Shown in pieces: positions 6,672 to 12,694 of a stretch of 13,730 nt of DNA. The stretch covers positions 1-13,730 of the forward strand of contig JBQGCL010000002.1 in NCBI GenBank assembly GCA_052038485.1. Direction: 5' to 3'. Under the pieces are notes generated by a model that saw nothing but the letters and a program-made list of their open reading frames with translations, was not told the origin of the DNA and did not search any database. The stretch's first letter is position 1. Each line of letters starts with the position of its first letter. The DNA comes from JACVRW01 sp052038485. Lineage in GTDB: Bacteria; Actinomycetota; Thermoleophilia; Solirubrobacterales; Thermoleophilaceae. The translations under genes and the position numbers were made by a program.

Positions 6672-7457
6672 CTACAACAGCGGCAACCGGCTGCGCAGCT
6701 TGCGCTCGGGGCGCAGCCGCGCGACCGCGTAGCCGCCGCCACCGCCGATCAGGGCGACGGTCAGCGTCAGCGCGCCGATCTTGAGCATCGGGGCGAGCTT
6801 GTCGAAGCGCATGATGCGCCAGCCCTCGTCCCGGGCGATCCGCTCGAGCGCGGAGTCGGGATTGACGGCCCCCGGGTGCCCGACGGCGCGCAGCATCGGC
6901 AGGTCCGACTCGGAGTCCGAGTAGGCGTACGACTCGGACAGGTCGATCCCGTCGCGGGCGGCCAGCTCGCGGATCGCCTCCGCCTTGCCCTCGCGATAGG
7001 TGAACGGGCCGGCGGGCTTGCCGGTGTAGACGCCGTCGCGCACCTCGGAGCGCATGCCGATGCCGCCGTCGAAGACGAGCACGTGGGCGAGCACCTCGGC
7101 GAGCTCCTGCGAGGCGGCGGTGACGATGTACGCCGGCCGGCCGGCGTCCTGGTGGGCGTACGCCTCGCGCAGCACCTCGCGGTAGAGCAGCGGCAGGATG
7201 CCGGCCAGCACGTCGGGGCCGAGCCGCTGGAGGTCGACCACCCGCTGGCCGGCGAGCGCGTCGAGGATGCGTTCGCGCAGCGCGTCGGTGTCGGCGTCGT
7301 TGGAGCCCTGGAGCCGGAACTTGATGTTCGCCCAGGCGTCGCGCGCGAGCTGGCGGCGCGACATCAGTCCCTGCTTGTAGGCGGCGCGCCCGAAGTGCAA
7401 GGCGCTGGAGCCCTCGATCAGGGTCTTGTCGAGGTCGAAGAAGGCGGCTCCCTTCAT
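6672..7457 (-). CDS. HAD-IB (SerB-like) phosphatase with C-terminal membrane helix
   Basis: A 261-aa HAD-superfamily subfamily IB hydrolase. Motif I is FDLDKT (7-12; nucleophile D8, acid/base D10), motif II TAAS (113-116), motif III lysine is probably K158, and motif IV is DSESD (181-185), which binds Mg2+. A helical cap lies between motifs I and II. A hydrophobic, Gly-rich segment (about 227-246) followed by a basic tail (RLRPERKLRSR) suggests the catalytic domain is tethered to the inner face of the membrane. The substrate is unknown; relatives act on phosphoserine, phospholipid head groups or sugar phosphates. It is the first gene of the minus-strand run and probably shares a transcript with the glycosidase 9 nt downstream. 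No SD is present; TAGTCT ends 7 nt before the ATG, suggesting a leaderless mRNA. Confidence 0.88.
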   Translation of the reverse strand: MKGAAFFDLDKTLIEGSSALHFGRAAYKQGLMSRRQLARDAWANIKFRLQGSNDADTDALRERILDALAGQRVVDLQRLGPDVLAGILPLLYREVLREAYAHQDAGRPAYIVTAASQELAEVLAHVLVFDGGIGMRSEVRDGVYTGKPAGPFTYREGKAEAIRELAARDGIDLSESYAYSDSESDLPMLRAVGHPGAVNPDSALERIARDEGWRIMRFDKLAPMLKIGALTLTVALIGGGGGYAVARLRPERKLRSRLPLL

Positions 7458-7464
7458 GAGCCCC

Positions 7465-7474
7465 AGACTAGGCT
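7465..7474. promoter_or_regulatory. Candidate bidirectional leaderless promoter: two -10 hexamers sharing one TA step
   Basis: The divergent start codons at 7457 (minus) and 7481 (plus) are only 23 bp apart. On the minus strand TAGTCT (7470-7465) lies 7 nt before one ATG. On the plus strand TAGGCT (7469-7474) lies 6 nt before the other. The two hexamers overlap at T7469-A7470. No SD precedes the minus-strand gene; GGGG directly abuts the plus-strand ATG, too close to act as one. No -35 consensus is seen at 17 bp on either side. Leaderless transcription from both is the simplest reading. Confidence 0.6.
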
Positions 7475-7480
7475 GCGGGG

Positions 7481-7876
7481 ATGGACCCCGCCCTGGTGCG
7501 GCGCCTGCGCGAGTTCTACGCGGCGTACGAACGCGGCGACGTGGACGCGGTGCTCGAGGGCATCCATCCCGACGTGAGGCTGATCAACCCGGAGTACGCG
7601 ATCGACGGGGGCATCCGCCACGGCCACGAGGGCATGCGAGCCGCGCTGATGTCGCTCCACGACCAGTTCGACTACGAGCGGATCGAGATCGAGCAGCTCG
7701 AAGAGGGGCCGCACGGGGTGGTGGGCGTCTTCCGCATGGTCGCCAGCGGGCGCGCCAGTGGCGCGCCGATCGACCAGTGCTTCACACACGTGTTCCGCTT
7801 CCGCGACGACCTCGTCGTGGAGTTCCTGTGGTTCCGCACCCTCGACGAGGGTCGGCGCGCGGTGGGGCTGGCGTAG
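7481..7876 (+). CDS. NTF2-like/SnoaL-like fold small protein
   Basis: A 131-aa protein with the pattern of the SnoaL-like/NTF2 superfamily. An N-terminal helix runs (RLREFYAAYERGDVDAVLEGIHPDV, about 8-32), then the hydrophobic turn containing NPEYA, a G-x-E-G-M/I-R helix start (HGHEGMRAAL) and C-terminal antiparallel strands ending in HVFRFRDDLVVEFLWF (103-118). The superfamily includes ketosteroid-isomerase-like enzymes, polyketide cyclases and non-catalytic ligand binders, so the reaction cannot be named. It diverges from the HAD gene with start codons 23 bp apart, and TAGGCT lies 6 nt before the ATG, so the mRNA is probably leaderless. No partner gene follows on the plus strand; the thiolase converges on it. 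Confidence 0.82.
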   Translation: MDPALVRRLREFYAAYERGDVDAVLEGIHPDVRLINPEYAIDGGIRHGHEGMRAALMSLHDQFDYERIEIEQLEEGPHGVVGVFRMVASGRASGAPIDQCFTHVFRFRDDLVVEFLWFRTLDEGRRAVGLA

Positions 7877-7944
7877 GGCGCTCGGCGAACGAACCGCCCC
7901 ACGCCCGCGGCGGGGAGGCTTGTCGAGTTTTCCCCCGTATAGGA

Positions 7945-7973
7945 CGAAAACGCGCCAAGCTTCGCGCTTGCGC
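7945..7973 (-). terminator. Intrinsic-terminator-like hairpin with T-run (thiolase side)
   Basis: On the plus strand GCGC-c-AAGC (7952-7960, one bulged C), loop TTCGC and GCTTGCGC (7966-7973) form an 8-bp stem. Read on the minus strand it is followed by GTTTTCGTC, a short T-run, so it suits the thiolase transcript. GTTTTC (7927-7932) and GAAAAC (7946-7951) form a further inverted repeat beside it. Confidence 0.6.
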
Positions 7974-7993
7974 CTGGTTGCTGCTGTTTGCGC

Positions 7994-8012
7994 CGGCGCG
8001 AGGACCGCGCCG
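7994..8012. terminator. Perfect hairpin just after the thiolase stop
   Basis: CGGCGCG (7994-8000), loop AGGAC and CGCGCCG (8006-8012) form a 7-bp GC-only stem 6 nt past the TAG of the thiolase. With the hairpin at 7945-7973 it makes a double 3' end in the 142-bp gap between the convergent SnoaL-like and thiolase genes. Nothing else is evident in that gap apart from a weak CCGCC/GGCGG pair at 7894-7913 on the SnoaL side. Confidence 0.55.
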
Positions 8013-8018
8013 AGGCGC

Positions 8019-9203
8019 CTAGCTCCCGTTCACCTCGACGATCACCGCGTCGCCCTGGCCTCCGCCGGAGCAGATCGCCGCTACGCCGAGACCGCCGCCG
8101 CGTCGCTTCAGCTCGTTGACCAGCGTCATCAGGATGCGGGCACCGCTGGCGCCGATCGGGTGGCCCAGCGCGATCGCCCCGCCGTTGACGTTCACCTTCG
8201 ACTCGTCCACCTCGAGCATCCGCATCGAGTTGAGCGCCACCGACGCGAACGCCTCGTTGATCTCGAACAGATCGATGTCGTCCACCGACAGGCCGGCCTT
8301 CTCCAATGCGGCCTTGGTCGCGTTGGCGGGCGTGCGGGCCAGGTAGGGGAAGTCGTCGGCCACGGCCGCCTGGGCGACGATCGTCGCCAGCACCGGCCGG
8401 CCGTTCTGCTTCGCCCACTCGTCGCTGGCCCGCACCCTCGCGCCCGCGCCGTCGTTCACGCCGGGTGCGTTCCCGGCCGTGTGCGCGCCCTCCTTGTTGA
8501 ACGCGCCGCGCAGCTTGGCGAGCGACTCCAGCGTCGAATCGCGCCGCGGCGCCTCGTCGACCTCGACGGTCGTGTCGCCCTTCTTCGACGAGATCGTCAC
8601 CGCAACGATCTCCTCTGGCAGGCGGCCCTCGTCGGTCGCCTGGATCGCCAGCTCGTGCGAGCGCAGCGCGAACTTGTCCATGTCGGCACGCGTGATCTCG
8701 AGCTCCTCGCCGACCTCGTCGGCCTCCTCGCCCATGTGCTTGCCGCTGAACGGGTTGCGCAGGCCGTCGTTGACCATCGCGTCGAGCACGACGCCGTCGC
8801 CCATCCGATGGCCGAAGCGCCCCTGCTTGAGCAGGTAGGGCGCGCCCGACATCGACTCCATGCCGCCCGCCACGGCGACTTCGAGGTCCCCCGCGCGCAC
8901 GGCCTGGTCCACGATGCCCGCCGAGCGCAGCCCGGAGGCGCACACCTTGTTCACGGTCTCCGACGGGACCTCCTTCGGGATCCCGCCCTTGATCTGGGCC
9001 TGGCGGCTCGGGATCTGGCCCTGGCCGGCCTGCAGCACCTGCCCGAAGACGACCTGCTGCACCGCGTCGGGCGCTACCTCGGCCCGGTCGAGGGCGGCGG
9101 CGATCGCCTTGCCACCGAGGTCGGTGGCGTCCAGGGAGGCGAACGCGCCTCCCATCTTGCCGAACGGCGTCCGAGCGGCGCCGAGGATCACTGTCTTGGG
9201 CAT
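8019..9203 (-). CDS. Thiolase, acetyl-CoA C-acetyltransferase type
   Basis: A 394-aa cytosolic thiolase, the standard length. It makes or cleaves acetoacetyl-CoA (or longer 3-ketoacyl-CoA) by ping-pong Claisen chemistry. Seen: nucleophile C88 in VNKVCASGLRS (84-94); NEAF (316-319); H348 in GGAIALGHPIGASGAR (341-356); second catalytic C378 in CSGGGQGD (378-385). These are the three thiolase signatures, and the N-terminus (KTVILGAARTPFGKMGG) is typical of biosynthetic or degradative acetyl-CoA acetyltransferases; which role applies cannot be told. An oddity is the strand after NDGAG (251-255): it reads ARVRAS where most thiolases have A-L-V-L/M-type hydrophobic residues, giving two arginines in a normally buried segment. 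AAGGAG lies 10 nt before the ATG. The gene diverges from pepA. Confidence 0.94.
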   Translation of the reverse strand: MPKTVILGAARTPFGKMGGAFASLDATDLGGKAIAAALDRAEVAPDAVQQVVFGQVLQAGQGQIPSRQAQIKGGIPKEVPSETVNKVCASGLRSAGIVDQAVRAGDLEVAVAGGMESMSGAPYLLKQGRFGHRMGDGVVLDAMVNDGLRNPFSGKHMGEEADEVGEELEITRADMDKFALRSHELAIQATDEGRLPEEIVAVTISSKKGDTTVEVDEAPRRDSTLESLAKLRGAFNKEGAHTAGNAPGVNDGAGARVRASDEWAKQNGRPVLATIVAQAAVADDFPYLARTPANATKAALEKAGLSVDDIDLFEINEAFASVALNSMRMLEVDESKVNVNGGAIALGHPIGASGARILMTLVNELKRRGGGLGVAAICSGGGQGDAVIVEVNGS

Positions 9204-9213
9204 CGAGTTCGGT

Positions 9214-9219
9214 CTCCTT
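9214..9219 (-). promoter_or_regulatory. Shine-Dalgarno of the thiolase gene
   Basis: AAGGAG on the minus strand lies 10 nt before the ATG at 9203, slightly long but acceptable. It confirms this start and shows that this organism uses SD-led as well as SD-less starts. Confidence 0.7.
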
Positions 9220-9257
9220 CGAGCTCTCCTGGTGCAAGCAACGTTACCTGTGAAGCC

Positions 9258-9276
9258 CGGCTAGGATGCCCGCCTC

Positions 9277-9286
<10 letters not shown>
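9258..9286 (-). promoter_or_regulatory. Candidate thiolase promoter overlapping the pepA start
   Basis: On the minus strand TTGACG (9286-9281) is followed after 17 nt by TAGCCG (9263-9258), a good -35 with a weak -10. The -35 lies within the first codons of the divergent pepA. On the plus strand TAGGAT (9262-9267), 9 nt before the pepA GTG, overlaps this -10 at the same TA step and could be the pepA -10 (leaderless), or its AGGA could act as a weak SD. Confidence 0.45.
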
Positions 9287-10725
<1,439 letters not shown>

Positions 10726-10731
10726 CGGTTT

Positions 10732-10747
10732 CACGGGAGACCCCGTG
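10732..10747 (+). terminator. Hairpin after pepA
   Basis: CACGGG (10732-10737), loop AGAC and CCCGTG (10742-10747) form a 6-bp stem 6 nt past the pepA TGA, followed by CTGTTT. It is a likely weak terminator. The word GTTTCACG occurs at 10728-10735 and again at 10750-10757, 22 bp apart, flanking the hairpin. Confidence 0.5.
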
Positions 10748-10759
10748 CTGTTTCACGCT

Positions 10760-10777
10760 GTGTGACATCGATCACAC
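10760..10777. promoter_or_regulatory. CRP-type (cAMP receptor protein) binding site upstream of the rpf genes
   Basis: The sequence GTGTGACATCGATCACAC contains TGTGA-N6-TCACA (10761-10776), an exact match to the CRP/FNR-family consensus used by E. coli CRP and M. tuberculosis Rv3676. Its centre is about 48 bp before a plausible start near 10817, in the range for activation. In M. tuberculosis CRP directly controls rpfA, so the same logic upstream of an rpf gene here is credible. The regulator is not in this window. Confidence 0.8.
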
Positions 10778-10804
10778 AACGGTTATGGACCGAGTCCCGC
10801 TGGC

Positions 10805-10810
10805 TACTTT
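10805..10810 (+). promoter_or_regulatory. Candidate -10 of the rpf operon
   Basis: TACTTT lies about 28 nt downstream of the CRP-type site and just before the structured leader. The -35 region 17 nt upstream reads GTTATG, a poor match, as expected of an activator-dependent promoter. The start would be near 10817, giving a leader of about 117 nt before the CTG start. Confidence 0.45.
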
Positions 10811-10820
10811 GGCCGCGTAA

Positions 10821-10927
10821 GCCGGAAACCCGGCCCTGTTCGCGCGGCAGGGGAGAGATCGCGCGAACACGGCAAGCCCTGGCGGCGCAGTCGCGCAATG
10901 CCGGGCAGGTTCAGTACCCGGAGGTGA
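10821..10927 (+). ncRNA. Structured 5' leader of the rpf operon; riboswitch-like, class not identified
   Basis: Stems visible: GCCGG-AAAC-CCGGC (10821-10834); a perfect 10-bp stem TGTTCGCGCG/CGCGCGAACA (10837-10846 with 10860-10869) closing a 13-nt purine-rich loop whose CAGGG can pair with CCCTG at 10877-10881; and CGGCA/TGCCG (10870-10874 with 10899-10903), abutting the previous stem. Alternatively CCGGG (10901-10905) pairs with CCCGG (10917-10921), covering the first bases of the SD GGAGGTGA (10920-10927). The last two pairings exclude each other, which is how an RBS-masking switch works. The 5' words GAAACC, GGCCC and CAGGGGAG recall actinobacterial ydaO (c-di-AMP) leaders of rpf genes, but I do not see the ydaO hallmark segments. 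An unrecognised or divergent class is possible. Confidence 0.55.
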
Positions 10928-10933
10928 GCTTCT

Positions 10934-11482
10934 CTGTCTCGACGGAGAGCGATCGTCGCGTGCGCATGCGCGGCGGGCGCGGCCATGGCCGTGCCTGTTG
11001 CCGACGCGCGTCCAACCCAGCAGCTGTTCGTAGGCGAGACCGACGCGTTCGTGCCGGCCTCGCGACTGCCGGGTGCCGCGCTTCAGCACACGTATCTGAA
11101 GCTGTACGAGAAAACCAAGCGCCGGGGCGGCCACCCCGGTCGGAACATCCTGTTGAACGGCGTCTCGACCCACGAGGGTCGTGTGCGGGCGGCCACCCGC
11201 AAGGAGCTGCGCCGCTCGGTCCGCATCCTGCGGCGGCAGTCCGCCCCGGTTGCGGTCAGCCCCCAGCTGGAGGCAATCGCCCAGTGCGAGTCGGGCGGTG
11301 ACCCGACCGCAATCGGCGGCGGCGGCCTCTACCGGGGCAAGTACCAGTTCTCGGTGGACACCTGGCAGTCCGTCGGGGGCAGCGGCGATCCCGCCGCGGC
11401 GCCCGAGGCCGAGCAGGACCGGCGCGCAGCCATCCTGCTGGCCCGCAGCGGGCCCGGCCAGTGGCCGGTGTGCGGGGCGTGA
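10934..11482 (+). CDS. Secreted Rpf-like (resuscitation-promoting factor) transglycosylase-type protein, probable CTG start
   Basis: With a CTG start at 10934 the protein is 182 aa: signal peptide SRRRAIVACACAAGAAMAVP (2-21) with cleavage after VADA (about 25); a basic module (about 54-101); and a C-terminal Rpf domain (about 111-181). The Rpf domain has C118-E119-S-G-G with catalytic Glu E119, then YQFS, W, VGGSGDP, an AEQ helix and WPVCG. C118 and C180 would form the Rpf disulfide. It should cleave peptidoglycan outside the membrane to aid growth or resuscitation. The only in-frame ATG (10985) would cut off the basic part and most of the core of the signal peptide and has no SD. The strong GGAGGTGA (10920-10927) points to about 10934, where the only candidate codon in frame is CTG; an in-frame TGA at 10925 bars anything further up. 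The second rpf gene follows after 5 nt. Confidence 0.82.
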   Translation: MSRRRAIVACACAAGAAMAVPVADARPTQQLFVGETDAFVPASRLPGAALQHTYLKLYEKTKRRGGHPGRNILLNGVSTHEGRVRAATRKELRRSVRILRRQSAPVAVSPQLEAIAQCESGGDPTAIGGGGLYRGKYQFSVDTWQSVGGSGDPAAAPEAEQDRRAAILLARSGPGQWPVCGA

Positions 11483-11487
11483 GGCCG

Positions 11488-12108
11488 ATGAGGATCACAA
11501 CCCTGATCGCGGCCTTCGCCGTCGCGCTGGCGCTCGTGCCCGCGGGCACGGCGCTCGCCGGCGGCGACCAGCCCGCCGGCGGCGGCACCGAGGTGGCCAC
11601 GGCCGCCGTGCCGCCGGCCGCCAAGCCGGCGCCGCAGCGCTACCGCACCGCCTACAAGCACTGGCGCGGGCGCCTCAAGCGCCACGGCCTCTACGTCGGG
11701 CGCGACCTGCTCGCGTCCGGGCGGGCGGTCGCGGCCGAGGACGGCGCGGCCTCGCCGAAGAAGGCCGAGCTGCGCCGCTCGATCCACCGCATGCAGCGGC
11801 GCTGGAGCCACTGGCTGAGCCACAGCGCGCGCGGCCGGACGGTCGCCTTCAAGCTGAAGGTGCGCAGCGGCGTGCCGAGCTGGGGCAAGGCCCATCTGCG
11901 CTCGATCGCCTGGTGCGAGTCGAAGAACAACCCGCGCGCCATCGGCGGCGGGGGTGCCTACCGAGGGATGTACCAGTTCTCGTTCAGTACCTGGGCGGTC
12001 GTCGGCGGCAGCGGTGACCCCGCCGCCGCCTCACGCTGGGAGCAGACCTGGCGAGCCTGGCTGCTGCTGAGCCGCCACGGCGCCGGGCACTGGCCGATCT
12101 GCGGCTAG
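11488..12108 (+). CDS. Second secreted Rpf-like transglycosylase-type protein
   Basis: A 206-aa paralogue of the preceding gene. Signal peptide 1-24 (MRITTLIAAF... with cleavage after GTALA), a Gly/Ala/Pro linker, a basic module (about 55-106; RLKRHG, VGRDLL, AELRRSI), a linker, and a C-terminal Rpf domain (about 137-206). Catalytic Glu is E144 in WCESKNN (142-148); the paired cysteines are C143 and C205; also seen are MYQFSFSTW, VGGSGDP and HWPICG. I chose the ATG at 11488, 5 nt after the upstream TGA, over an in-frame GTG at 11461, because it begins a clean signal peptide. The short gap and weak SD (GAGG) suggest translational coupling to the first rpf gene and shared control by the CRP-type site and leader. 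The exact substrate bond is not predictable. Confidence 0.88.
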   Translation: MRITTLIAAFAVALALVPAGTALAGGDQPAGGGTEVATAAVPPAAKPAPQRYRTAYKHWRGRLKRHGLYVGRDLLASGRAVAAEDGAASPKKAELRRSIHRMQRRWSHWLSHSARGRTVAFKLKVRSGVPSWGKAHLRSIAWCESKNNPRAIGGGGAYRGMYQFSFSTWAVVGGSGDPAAASRWEQTWRAWLLLSRHGAGHWPICG

Positions 12109-12111
12109 GAA

Positions 12112-12144
12112 CGCCGGGGCCCGCCTTCCTGGCGGGCCCCGGCG
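12112..12144 (+). terminator. Strong 14-bp terminator stem after the rpf operon
   Basis: CGCCGGGGCCCGCC (12112-12125), loop TTCCT and GGCGGGCCCCGGCG (12131-12144) form a perfect 14-bp stem 3 nt after the TAG. No T-tract follows, as is common for actinobacterial terminators. It also lies 18 bp past the stop of the convergent coiled-coil gene and can act for both strands. Confidence 0.85.
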
Positions 12145-12162
12145 CCCAGCGACGCGCGCCGT

Positions 12163-12666
12163 TCAGGCGCGCGGCCGGCGGTACTCCTCGTCACGCACGA
12201 CGTCTCCCTCTCCGTCGCGCTCGTAGTGACGCTCGTGCTCCTCGTCGGAGGTGCGGGTCTGCTCGTGGTGCTCGACCCCGTTGCCCGGCTCGCCGTGGCC
12301 GTGCGACGTGATGCCCCCCACGCGGTTGGTGTCGTAGCGCTCGGCCACTTCGGCCTCGTCCGCGTCGGGATCGACGCGGGCTGCCTCCAGATGACGGTCG
12401 CGCGCCTCCAGCTGCTGCTCCTCGGCACGCGCGGCCTGCTCGCGGGCGGTTGCCTCCTCGCGCCGCGCTCGAGCCGCGCGTTCCTCGGCCTCCGCGCGCG
12501 TCCGGTCCGCCTGCGCCCGGCCGACCTCGGCCTCGCGGCGGATGCCGCGCGCCTCGTCACGACGCGTGTCCAGACGGCGCTCGCGGGCACGACGGCCCAG
12601 CAGCCACAGCAGCGCCAAGACGAGCAAGGCGGCAACCACGATGGCGATGATGACTCCGGTGTCCAT
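12163..12666 (-). CDS. Membrane-anchored coiled-coil protein of unknown function
   Basis: A 167-aa protein I do not recognise. One N-terminal membrane helix (about 5-23, VIIAIVVAALLVLALLWLL) is followed by basic residues (GRRARERR), so the body is probably cytoplasmic. Residues about 27-96 are almost entirely Arg, Glu and Ala in heptad-like order, a long coiled coil. The rest (about 97-167) is acidic, polar and His-rich (SHGHGEP, VEHHEQ, EEHERHYERD) and probably disordered. The layout resembles small bitopic scaffold proteins in actinobacteria, but no function follows. The ATG at 12666 has a purine-rich SD (AGGAGAGGAGAGG on the minus strand). It lies 28 nt downstream of the aminotransferase stop, so the two may be co-transcribed. 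Confidence 0.75.
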   Translation of the reverse strand: MDTGVIIAIVVAALLVLALLWLLGRRARERRLDTRRDEARGIRREAEVGRAQADRTRAEAEERAARARREEATAREQAARAEEQQLEARDRHLEAARVDPDADEAEVAERYDTNRVGGITSHGHGEPGNGVEHHEQTRTSDEEHERHYERDGEGDVVRDEEYRRPRA

Positions 12667-12694
12667 ACCTCTCCTCTCCTCGTTCTCGCCTCAG

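Noticed and set aside
10821..10927. Calling the rpf leader a ydaO c-di-AMP or cobalamin riboswitch
   Set aside because: The position is right for ydaO, but I cannot find its later conserved segments (GGGGUGNAUC-like and CCGACAGCUAAC-like). There is no B12-box-like element either. I therefore list it as unidentified rather than name a class.
10762..11301. A plus-strand frame running through the rpf leader into the first rpf gene
   Set aside because: It has no SD, is Arg/Cys-rich with no recognisable domain, and occupies a different frame from the clear Rpf domain. It also starts inside the CRP-type site.
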